From positions 434,001 to 498,000 of the forward strand of contig CAVQZC010000013.1 of the NCBI GenBank assembly GCA_963718315.1: a stretch of 64,000 nt of DNA, written 5' to 3'. This DNA comes from CAVQZC01 sp963718315. GTDB lineage: Bacteria; Actinomycetota; Thermoleophilia; Gaiellales; JAICJC01. The notes under the pieces were generated by a model. That model searched no databases, was not told the origin of the DNA, and worked only from the letters and a program-made list of their open reading frames with translations. Positions 7,502-15,259 of the stretch are shown piece by piece; the first letter of the stretch is position 1, and each line of letters starts with the position of its first letter. The position numbers and the translations under genes were made by a program.

Positions 7502-9616
7502 TTATCTGCCGCCAGGACGGCCCGCGCCGCGCTTGCGCGCGCGCATCCGGGCCCGGCGCATGAGTACGTTGTGGGTGCCCAGGTCGCGGTCACCGGGAGC
7601 GATCTGCTGGCGGATCCAGGCGCCGGTCGGCTGCAGCTCCCAGGCGTAGTGGTTGTCAGCCAGCAGCACCTCGAACACCGCGTTCAGCTCCTCCTGCGCC
7701 CGCCCGTCCTCGACCGGCGCGACGACCTCGATCCGGTGGTCGAGGTTGCGCGGCATCAGGTCGCCGCTGCCCAGGTAGTAGCTCTCCTCGTCGCCGGCCT
7801 GGAAATGGTAAACCCGGCTGTGCTCGAGGAAGCGGCCGACGATGCTGCGAACGCGGATGTTGTCGGAGAGCCCGGGCACGCCCGGCCGCAACATGCACAT
7901 GCCGCGGGCGATGATGTCGACCTGGGCGCCGGCCTGAGAAGCGCGGTAGAGCTCCTCGATGATCGGCTCGTCGGTGAGGGCGTTGCACTTGATCCGGATC
8001 CGCGCCCGCTCGCCCTCCGAGGCCGCCCGGGCCACGGCGCGAATGCGGTCGGTGATGCCGCTGCGCAGGTTGAACGGCGCCGCCAGGATCTTGCGGAACC
8101 GCTGCGGGCGGCCAAAGCCGGTCAGGTGGTTGAACAGGTCGGCCAGGTCGGCCGTGATCGCCTCGTCGTCGGTGAACAGCCCGAAGTCCTCGTACAGGCG
8201 CGCGGTGACCGCGTTGTAGTTGCCGGTGCCGATGTGGGCGTAGCGGTGCAGGGCGTCGCCGTCGCGGCGCACGATCAGCGTCATCTTGGCGTGGATCTTC
8301 AGGTTCGCGAAGCCGTAGACGACGTGCACCCCCGCCTGCTCCATCGCCCTCGACCACTCGATGTTGCGCTGCTCGTCGAACCGGGCCTTCAACTCGACCA
8401 GGCAGACGGTCTGCTTGCCCTCCTCGGCGGCGTCGATCAGGGCAGGCAGCAGGGCCGAGTCGTCGCTCGTCCGGTAGACGGTGGTCTTCATCCCGACCAC
8501 GTCCGGATCCTTGGCGGCCGCACGGACGAACGCCTCGGCGCTGGTGGCGAACGAGTCGTAGGGCAGGTGCACCAGGATGTCGGCGCGGCGGATCTCCCCG
8601 AACAGGCCCCGGCGGCTGAGGTCGGGCACCAGGCGCGGCCGGGTGACGGGGATCCACGGCTCCGACCGCAGATCCGGCCGGTCGATGTCGGCGACCTTGC
8701 TCAGGTCCGCCATGTCGAGCATGCCGTCGATCCGGTAGATCTGGCTCTCGTCGACGCCGAGGCCGTCCTCCAGCCGCTCCAGCAGGGCGTCGCTGACGCT
8801 GCTCGAGATCTCCAGCCGGACGGCGTCGCCGAAGCGGCGGCGGCGCAGTTCGGACTCGACGGCCTCCAGCAGGTCGTCAGCCTCGTCGGACACCTCGAAA
8901 TCCGCGTCCCTGGTCACCCGGAAGACGATCTGCTCGAGGACCTCCATGCCCGGGAACAGCCACGAGGCGAAGTGGCGGATGACCTCCTCCAGCGGCACCA
9001 GGGCACCGCGGTCGCCGACCGGAACGAACCGGGGCAGCACCTCCGGCACCTTGACCCGCGCGAACCGCTCCTCTGCGGTGTGCCGGTCGCGCACGAGCAC
9101 GCCCAGACTGAGCGACAGCCCGGAGATGTAGGGGAACGGCTGCCCGGGGCCGACGGCCAGCGGCGTCAGCACGGGATACACCTCGCGGTCGAAGCGACCG
9201 GCCAGCTCGTTGAGCTCGTCCTCGGTGCAGGCATCGATGGTGGCGATCGAGATCCCCTCGCGCTCCAGTGCCGGCGCCAGCTCCTGGTTCCAGAGCGCCG
9301 ACTGCTGGGCGCACTGCTCGAGCACCCGCTTGTGAATCTCGGCCAGCACCACCTGCGGCGTGTGGCCGTCGGCCGACCGAACGGCGACGCCAGACTTGGC
9401 CTGGCTGATCAGGCCGGCAACCCTGACCATGAAGAAGTCGTCGAGGTTCGAGGAGACGATCGCGCAGAAGCGCACGCGGTCGAGCAGCGGCGTGTCCGGG
9501 TCGAGCGCGAGGTCGAGAACGCGCGCGTTGAAGTCGAGCCACGAGAGCTCGCGGTTGATCAGCCGCTCTGCTGGCTCCAGCCCGGTGCCCGGCGTGACGG
9601 TCTCGTCGAAGGTCAT
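7502..9616 (-). CDS. ppk1: Polyphosphate kinase 1
   Basis: Makes polyphosphate from ATP, reversibly. The 704-residue length and domain order are normal for PPK1: N-terminal domain starting RLINRELSWLDFNARVL, a head domain, then two phospholipase-D-like catalytic domains. The motif NLKIHAKMTLIVRR (autophosphorylated histidine region), AHIGTGNYN and a second histidine region GRFLEHSRVYHF followed by SGDLMPRNLDHRIEV are all present. The C-terminus ends in a basic tail (RARMRARKRGAGRPGGR). It is first in the ppk-ppx pair and is divergent from the nitrilase gene, with an 80-base shared promoter region. Confidence 0.95.
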   Translation of the reverse strand: MTFDETVTPGTGLEPAERLINRELSWLDFNARVLDLALDPDTPLLDRVRFCAIVSSNLDDFFMVRVAGLISQAKSGVAVRSADGHTPQVVLAEIHKRVLEQCAQQSALWNQELAPALEREGISIATIDACTEDELNELAGRFDREVYPVLTPLAVGPGQPFPYISGLSLSLGVLVRDRHTAEERFARVKVPEVLPRFVPVGDRGALVPLEEVIRHFASWLFPGMEVLEQIVFRVTRDADFEVSDEADDLLEAVESELRRRRFGDAVRLEISSSVSDALLERLEDGLGVDESQIYRIDGMLDMADLSKVADIDRPDLRSEPWIPVTRPRLVPDLSRRGLFGEIRRADILVHLPYDSFATSAEAFVRAAAKDPDVVGMKTTVYRTSDDSALLPALIDAAEEGKQTVCLVELKARFDEQRNIEWSRAMEQAGVHVVYGFANLKIHAKMTLIVRRDGDALHRYAHIGTGNYNAVTARLYEDFGLFTDDEAITADLADLFNHLTGFGRPQRFRKILAAPFNLRSGITDRIRAVARAASEGERARIRIKCNALTDEPIIEELYRASQAGAQVDIIARGMCMLRPGVPGLSDNIRVRSIVGRFLEHSRVYHFQAGDEESYYLGSGDLMPRNLDHRIEVVAPVEDGRAQEELNAVFEVLLADNHYAWELQPTGAWIRQQIAPGDRDLGTHNVLMRRARMRARKRGAGRPGGR

Positions 9617-9696
9617 CCCTCGGAGATGGTAGCCCCAGAGCCGAGTGTTGCCCAGGGGTGCGAGCCGGTATGTGATCGGTTCGGTAGGCTGGTCAC

Positions 9697-10596
9697 ATGC
9701 TGTCCGACGTCACCGTCGCGTGCGTCCAGGCGGAGCCGGTCCTGTTCGATCTCGAGGCAACGATCGACCGGGTCGGCGAGCTGACGGCCGAGGCCGCGGC
9801 GCAGGGCGCGGCCCTGGTGGTGTTCCCGGAGTCCTTCGTCCCCTGCTACCCCTCCAACCGCTGGGTCCGCCACCTGGCGGCGGGATCCGACCCGCAGGCG
9901 CGCGCAGCGTTCGCCCGGATGGTCGAGAACGCGGTCGAGGTTCCGGGGCCGGCCTGCGACCGGCTGGGAAGCATTGCCCGCGAGCACGGCGTCTGGCTGT
10001 GCACGGGCGTCACGGAGCGGGCCGGGGGCACGATCTACAACACCCTGCTGCTGCACGCCGCCGACGGCAGCCTGGCCATCCACCACCGCAAGCTGATGCC
10101 CACCAACCACGAGCGGATGATCTGGGGGCAGGGCGACGGCGGCGGCCTCGCGACGGCTGCGGCGCCGTTCGGCCGGGTGGGCGGCCTGATCTGCTGGGAG
10201 AACCTGATGCCGCTGGCCCGGTTCGCGCTGTACGCCGACGGGATCGAGATCTACCTCGCCCCGACCGCCGACACCAGCGACGCCTGGCAGGACAGCATGC
10301 GCCACATCGCGCGCGAGTCGCGCTGCTACGTGATCACGGCGTGCGTCCTCCAGCGAGCCTCCTCGCACCCGCCGGAGATCCCTCTGGTCGACGGCCCCGA
10401 CCTGATGGATCGGGGCGGGTCGGCGATCCTCTCACCCTCCGGCGAGTACCTCGCGGGACCGCTGTGGGAGGAGCCGGGCATCCTGGTGGCACGGCTCGAC
10501 GGCTCGCGGCTGCGCGAGGACCGGCAGCGGTTCGACCCGGCCGGTCACTACCACCGCCCCGACGTGTTCTCGTTCTCCGTCAGCCGGCCCGGCTGA
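9697..10596 (+). CDS. Carbon-nitrogen hydrolase, nitrilase type
   Basis: 299-residue cytosolic hydrolase of the nitrilase superfamily. The catalytic triad can be placed: Glu45 in VVFPESF, Lys132 in HHRKLMPT and Cys166 in GGLICWENLMPL. The CWEN context of the cysteine is that of true nitrilases (nitrile to acid) rather than of amidases or carbamoylases, but the substrate is unknown. It has its own upstream region, divergent from ppk1, and no clear pathway partner nearby. It starts at an ATG 11 bases after a TCGGTAGG stretch that could serve as a weak ribosome site. Confidence 0.85.
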   Translation: MLSDVTVACVQAEPVLFDLEATIDRVGELTAEAAAQGAALVVFPESFVPCYPSNRWVRHLAAGSDPQARAAFARMVENAVEVPGPACDRLGSIAREHGVWLCTGVTERAGGTIYNTLLLHAADGSLAIHHRKLMPTNHERMIWGQGDGGGLATAAAPFGRVGGLICWENLMPLARFALYADGIEIYLAPTADTSDAWQDSMRHIARESRCYVITACVLQRASSHPPEIPLVDGPDLMDRGGSAILSPSGEYLAGPLWEEPGILVARLDGSRLREDRQRFDPAGHYHRPDVFSFSVSRPG

Positions 10597-10614
10597 CGCG
10601 GCTCCCGCCGGGAG

Positions 10615-10923
10615 CTATTCCCAGCGAAAATCCGGGTCGGTGGTGGTCTCCATCCAGCTGTGCGCCTCGACATCTTCCTCGTCGGCCACGACCGGCATCG
10701 CCAGCGTGTCAGCGGGTATCTCGAGGGCGACCGCAGGATGCTCGCCTGTCTCTTCCTCTTCGCGGCGAGCGGCCTCTTCGGTCTTGAACAGCGGGTGGTT
10801 CGTAAACGGATCCTCACCCATGAACTCATTCAGCGGCAGGTTCGGATCGAGGTTGCTATTGCGTCGTTTCAGTTCGATGTGATCCTGGATCACGGCTGCG
10901 AACAGGGAACCATTTTCAGCCAT
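10615..10923 (-). CDS. Acidic protein of unknown function, 102 residues
   Basis: Starts at ATG 10921-10923. The first half has polar residues with asparagine (KRRNSNLDPNLPLNEFMGEDP) and the second is rich in glutamate (EEAARREEEETGEHP), ending in METTTDPDFRWE. There is no signal peptide or membrane span and I recognise no family. It lies 70 bases downstream of the diguanylate cyclase gene on the same strand and converges with the nitrilase gene, so it may be the last gene of a two-gene transcript. Codon use looks like that of its neighbours, which favours a real gene. Confidence 0.6.
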   Translation of the reverse strand: MAENGSLFAAVIQDHIELKRRNSNLDPNLPLNEFMGEDPFTNHPLFKTEEAARREEEETGEHPAVALEIPADTLAMPVVADEEDVEAHSWMETTTDPDFRWE

Positions 10924-10993
10924 GCAGCGCCCTCCGGTCGGTGGTCTGGGAGCACGAAGTGCCGGAGCAGGATACCAAGCCCGGCCGCTGTGC

Positions 10994-12871
10994 TCAATCA
11001 GCGACCGACGCCGTGACCCGGTTCTTGCCGGCCCGCTTGGCGTCGAACAGGGCCTGGTCGGCGGCTCCGACGAGGTCGAGCTGCGACCCGTCGAGCGTCG
11101 GGCCGGAGGCCACGCCGAAGCTGGCCGTCACCCCCCAGATCCGGTGCTCCCCGAACTCGACCGGCTGCCCCGCTACCGCCTCCCGCAGGCGCTCTGCCAA
11201 TCGCACAGCTCCTTCCAGGCCGGTCTGCGGCAGGACGACCGCGAACTCCTCGCCGCCGTAGCGGGCGACCAGGTCGATGTCACGGACGAGCTGGGAGACG
11301 CGGCCGGCCACCGCCCGCAGGACGGCGTCTCCGCTCAGGTGCTTGAAGGGGTCCGAGTCCTGCAGCTGCTTGAAGTTGTCGATGTCGAACATGATCAGCG
11401 AGAGCGGCTGGTCGAACCGCTGAGCGCGCTCGTACTCCCTGCCCAGCACGTCGAAGAAGGCACGCCGGTTGGCGATCCCCGTCAGCTCGTCGGTCACCGC
11501 CTGCCGTTCGAGGCGCACGTGCAGGCGTGCATTCTCGACCGCAACCGCGGCCTGGACGGCGAGGCCGGCCAGCGTCTGCACGTCGTCCTCGCTGAACCGC
11601 CCGTCCTCCGGGTCGACCACTGTGACGACCCCGAGCAGCTGCTCCTCGCGGACGATCGGCACCGCCACGATGGCCCGCGGCGTGTCCTCCACGCGCGGTT
11701 CCAGGGTGGCGAGCACCTGACCCTCGAGGCCGCGTCCGAGCGGGACGTCGATGGGCAGGTCGGCCCGCGAGCCGCGCGCGGAGCCCATCCGCACCTCCTC
11801 GACGGCCGCGCCGCGGGCGGGGTCGTAGAGCAGCAGCCGGCCGCCGTGCGCCCGGGTGGCCTGCACCGCCGTCTCCAGTACCGCCTCCAGCAGGGCTCGC
11901 TGGTTGTGCGTGGCTGCCAGGGTGTCGCCGTAGCGGGTCAGCGTCTGCTTGAGCCGCGCGCGCTCCCCTCTCAGCTCGGACATCCGCGTGTCCAGCTCCT
12001 CCGACATCGAGTCGAGGGCCGCGTCGAGCTCGTCGAACTCGTCCCCCGGCGCCATCGGCCGGTTGGGCCGCCCCAGAGAGGCGGCTCTGCCGGTCAGCTG
12101 GGAGAGCGCGCGGGTGATGCGGCCGGCGGCGAACAGCGCCAGCCCGACCAGGATCAGCGTCAGCACCAGCGCGGGGATCAGCACACGCAGGCGCATGGAG
12201 TCGACCCGGTCGTCGATCTGCGACTGCGGGTAGCTGGCGACCAGGTTCACCGGACCGTCTGCGGTCGTGGGCACGTGGACCGCCCGCGTCCGGACGTCCG
12301 TGCCGGCGATCGTGGCCTGCCCGGCGTGCCCGACCTCGAGGCCGCGGGCGGCGCCCTTCTGACCGGAGGTGGAGGCATAGGCCCGGCCGTCGTGCACGAA
12401 CGCCAGATCGATGCCCGGCGCCCGCTGTGACGACAGCGCCACCTGGGCCAGCAGATCCGCGTTCACCGGCGTGGCCAGCACCACCCAGTCCTTCTTTGTC
12501 GGGTCGACGATGGCCCGGAACCACCAGGTCGGCCCGTTCGGCAGCGTGCCGGCGATCGGCGTGCCGCCGGAGACGAGCTGCAGGCTGGAGTTGGCGGGCG
12601 CGAGACCGGTCAGGTCGAGCTTGCCCGCATCGCCGGTGGCCAGGGCCCGCTGAACGCTGGGCATCTCGGCGATGTGCTCGGCCTGGAGCCGTAACTGGTC
12701 AAGCTGGCCCTTGTACGCGGTCGAGGCGCCGGCCGCCGCCGCGCCGAGGTCACCGTCGGTCTCGGTGACAACCGACTGGCTGAGGATGTCCTGGATCACG
12801 AGCGCCGCGGCGACCAGCGGTATGACCGCCAGCCCCACCAGCACCATCGACAGCTTGTGGCGAAACCGCAC
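10994..12871 (-). CDS. Membrane diguanylate cyclase (sensor-HAMP-GAF-GGDEF)
   Basis: Predicted to make cyclic di-GMP. I start at GTG 12869-12871 (product 625 residues), which has GGAG five bases upstream; the longer open frame adds unlikely residues. Order: membrane helix (about 10-30), an extracytoplasmic sensor domain of about 220 residues, a second helix (VLTLILVGLALFAAGRI), HAMP, coiled coil, a GAF domain (about 340-480) and a C-terminal GGDEF domain. The active site is RYGGEEFAVVLPQTG, and RDID five residues ahead of it is an intact product-inhibition I-site. The enzyme is therefore probably active and feedback controlled. The tandem PilZ protein 6.5 kb away is a plausible receptor. Confidence 0.9.
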   Translation of the reverse strand: MRFRHKLSMVLVGLAVIPLVAAALVIQDILSQSVVTETDGDLGAAAAGASTAYKGQLDQLRLQAEHIAEMPSVQRALATGDAGKLDLTGLAPANSSLQLVSGGTPIAGTLPNGPTWWFRAIVDPTKKDWVVLATPVNADLLAQVALSSQRAPGIDLAFVHDGRAYASTSGQKGAARGLEVGHAGQATIAGTDVRTRAVHVPTTADGPVNLVASYPQSQIDDRVDSMRLRVLIPALVLTLILVGLALFAAGRITRALSQLTGRAASLGRPNRPMAPGDEFDELDAALDSMSEELDTRMSELRGERARLKQTLTRYGDTLAATHNQRALLEAVLETAVQATRAHGGRLLLYDPARGAAVEEVRMGSARGSRADLPIDVPLGRGLEGQVLATLEPRVEDTPRAIVAVPIVREEQLLGVVTVVDPEDGRFSEDDVQTLAGLAVQAAVAVENARLHVRLERQAVTDELTGIANRRAFFDVLGREYERAQRFDQPLSLIMFDIDNFKQLQDSDPFKHLSGDAVLRAVAGRVSQLVRDIDLVARYGGEEFAVVLPQTGLEGAVRLAERLREAVAGQPVEFGEHRIWGVTASFGVASGPTLDGSQLDLVGAADQALFDAKRAGKNRVTASVAD

Positions 12872-12983
12872 GCTCACTCCAGGCCGGGATGCGAGAGGGC
12901 CCAGCCCAGGCCTCCCGCGTGGTCTGATTATACGAGCCGATGCGCAAATCCCGGTCGGCCGCGAGGCATCCGCGGCCGAAGGA

Positions 12984-13967
12984 TCAGTATGCGGCGAGCT
13001 CGCGGGCGGCCTTGAAAATGTCGTCCTCGAGCGGCAGGTACTCGCGCTCGAGCGGGGGCGCGAAGGGCACCGGCGTGTCGAGGGCGGCGACCCGGCGCAC
13101 CGGGGCATCCAGGTACTCGAACGCCTCCTCCGCGACGACCGCGGCGATCTCGCCGCCGAACCCGCCGGTGAGGTTGTCCTCGTGGACGATCAGCACCTTG
13201 CCGGTGCGGCGCACCGACTCCAGCACCGTCTCGCGGTCGAACGGGACGAGCGTGCGCAGGTCGATCACCTCGACCGAGACGCCCTCGGCGGCCAGCCGGT
13301 CGGCGACCGCCAGCGACAGCTGCGTCGTCGAGGCGTAGGTGACGATCGACAGATCCTCACCGGGCCGCAGCACGGCGGCCTTGCCGAGCGGCACCAGAAC
13401 GCCGTCGTTGACCCCGGTCTGGACGTCCTCCTTGACCCGCCGGTAGAGGAACTTGTGCTCGCAGAAGACCACCGGGTTGGGGTCGCGGATGGCCGACCGC
13501 AGCAGCCCGTAGGCGTCCTTCGCGGTCGCCGGGCACGCGATCTTCAGGCCGGCGTGGTGGTGGAACCAGGCCTCCACGTTCTCGGAGTGGTACGGCCCAC
13601 CGCCGACGCCGCCGCCGTTGGGGCAGCGGACGACCAGGGGCACCGCCCAGCCGATCCGGTAGTGCATCTTGGCGGCACAGGTGATCAGCTGGTCATACGC
13701 GCAGGAGACGAAGTCGGCGAACTGCATCTCGGCGACCGGCCGCTGCCCTGCCATCGCCGCGCCGATCGCAACGCCGACGATGCCAGACTCGGCCACCGGC
13801 GTGTCGATCGAGCGTGCCTCGCCGAACCGCTGCTGCAGCTCCTTGGTGGCGCCGAACGCGCCGCCCTGCTTGCCGACGTCCTCGCCCATCACGAAGACCC
13901 GCTCGTCGATCTCCATCTCGTCGTGCAGCGCCTGCCGCACGGCTTCCAGGTAGGTCAGCTCAGGCAT
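12984..13967 (-). CDS. 2-oxoacid dehydrogenase E1 component, beta subunit
   Basis: 327 residues, the usual length for PdhB/BkdB/AcoB. The start TYLEAVRQALHDEMEIDERV, the motif FVMGEDVGKQGGAFG, the E-S-G motif PVAESGIVGVAIGAA and RCPNGGGVGGGPYHSEN are hallmarks of the transketolase-like beta subunit. It pairs with the alpha subunit to decarboxylate a 2-oxoacid and pass the acyl group to lipoyl-E2. The eight-base overlap with the alpha gene indicates translational coupling. No E2, E3 or lipoylation gene follows, so the substrate (pyruvate, branched-chain oxoacid or acetoin) is left open. Confidence 0.9.
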   Translation of the reverse strand: MPELTYLEAVRQALHDEMEIDERVFVMGEDVGKQGGAFGATKELQQRFGEARSIDTPVAESGIVGVAIGAAMAGQRPVAEMQFADFVSCAYDQLITCAAKMHYRIGWAVPLVVRCPNGGGVGGGPYHSENVEAWFHHHAGLKIACPATAKDAYGLLRSAIRDPNPVVFCEHKFLYRRVKEDVQTGVNDGVLVPLGKAAVLRPGEDLSIVTYASTTQLSLAVADRLAAEGVSVEVIDLRTLVPFDRETVLESVRRTGKVLIVHEDNLTGGFGGEIAAVVAEEAFEYLDAPVRRVAALDTPVPFAPPLEREYLPLEDDIFKAARELAAY

Positions 13968-15021
13968 CCCAGCCCTCCTCGGCGAAGACGCCTTCGTGTG
14001 CCTCCGAGGGATCGGCGTAGTCGTCGGACTCGGCCGCCTCGACAGCCACGCGGACCTCCTCCTTGACCTTGTCGCGGATGCCCTCCATCGTGTGCTCGTC
14101 GACGGCCCGCTCGTCGCGCAGCGACTGCTCCAGCCGCTTCAGCGGATCCTTGTCCGACCACTCGGCGAGCAGCTCCATCGGCATGTAGCTCTCGTACTTG
14201 TCGTGCGCCGCGTGACCGGCCATGCGATACGTCTTGCACTCGACGAACTGCGGCCCGCCCCCGGCGCGTGCCGCGTCGACCGCCCGCTTCACGGCGGAGT
14301 AGACGGCGAACACGTCGTTGCCGTCGACCTCGACCGAGGGGATGCCGTACCCGTTGGCCTTCCGGTACAGGTCGGTGACCTTGGTCTGCTTGGAGATCGG
14401 CGTGGTGTAGGCCCAGCGGTTGTTCTCGGCGACGAAGACAGCCGGCGCCTCGAGCACCGCGGCCATGTTCAGGCCCTCGTGGAAGTCGCCCCGCGAGGTG
14501 GCGCCGTCGCCGAACGACGTGACGGCGACCCGGTCCTCGCCGCGCTGCTTGTAGGCCAGGGCGGCACCGACGGTGAGCGGGATCATGTCCGCCATGTGCG
14601 AGACCTGGCAGGGGATGTTCCACTCGCGGCCGCCGATGTGCAGGTTGCCGTCCTTGCCCCGCGTCGTCGATCCGGCCTTGCCCATGAACTGCGCGAAGAT
14701 CCGCCACGGCGGCACCCCGTGCACGAGGTAGGAGCCGAGATCGCGGATCCAGGGTGACAGCCAGTCTCCGTTCACGCCGCGCCGGAGCGGGATGGCCATC
14801 CCGACCGAGATCGCCTCCTGTCCGCGGCCCGTGTAATAGCTGCCGGGAAGCTTGCCCTGGCGGTAGAGGTTGAGGGCCCGCTCCTCGACGCTGCGCGTCA
14901 GAACCATCCAGTAGTAGAGGTCGAGCGCGAGCTGGTCGTCAATGGCAGGCGCCGGCTCGGCATCGAGCGGCGGAACGGCGGAGATCTTCCGGGCAGGCGT
15001 GCTCATGAGGCTGCGCGACAC
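13960..15021 (-). CDS. 2-oxoacid dehydrogenase E1 component, alpha subunit
   Basis: 353 residues. The thiamine diphosphate motif runs from GDGATSRGDFHEGLN to AENNRW (GDG, about 27 residues, NN). The N-terminal SYYTGRGQEAISVGM and the region SKQTKVTDLYRKANGYG are typical of the E1 alpha family. A second in-frame ATG at 15006 (MSTPARK) is an equally possible start. A minus-strand GCCGATAA at 15061-15068 lies 40 bases upstream, but no matching -35 is present. It is the first gene of the pair and is divergent from the glycosyltransferase gene. Confidence 0.9.
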   Translation of the reverse strand: MSRSLMSTPARKISAVPPLDAEPAPAIDDQLALDLYYWMVLTRSVEERALNLYRQGKLPGSYYTGRGQEAISVGMAIPLRRGVNGDWLSPWIRDLGSYLVHGVPPWRIFAQFMGKAGSTTRGKDGNLHIGGREWNIPCQVSHMADMIPLTVGAALAYKQRGEDRVAVTSFGDGATSRGDFHEGLNMAAVLEAPAVFVAENNRWAYTTPISKQTKVTDLYRKANGYGIPSVEVDGNDVFAVYSAVKRAVDAARAGGGPQFVECKTYRMAGHAAHDKYESYMPMELLAEWSDKDPLKRLEQSLRDERAVDEHTMEGIRDKVKEEVRVAVEAAESDDYADPSEAHEGVFAEEGWDA

Positions 15022-15259
15022 ATCCTTGGTCGAGGGCGGTGCGAGACGGTGATGGGCGCGTTATCGGCGGGCGGGGCGGGAGATCTGAGTCCCAGCGGCG
15101 ATACCTGGAGCAGGCCCATCACAACGAGATGTGAGTCTAGCCACCGGACTGGCTGGAGGCGTGGGTCCCCCCGGGTGGAGCCGCCCGAGCGTAGGCTGCC
15201 TCACCGTCCGCCGGCCCCGTTCGCTAAACCGCCGCGCCGATACGCCGACTACGAGGCCG

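Noticed and set aside
7163..9784. 873-codon plus-strand frame opposite ppk1 and ppx
   Set aside because: It is a shadow of two well-recognised minus-strand enzymes and has no domain of its own.
15061..15068. Minus-strand GCCGATAA upstream of the E1 alpha gene
   Set aside because: Fifteen bases further up the sequence is CAGA rather than TNAA, and the gene is not a motility gene.
15216..15243. TAAA followed by GCCGATAC upstream of the glycosyltransferase gene
   Set aside because: The spacing is 7 bases instead of the 15 found at every other sigma-28-type site.
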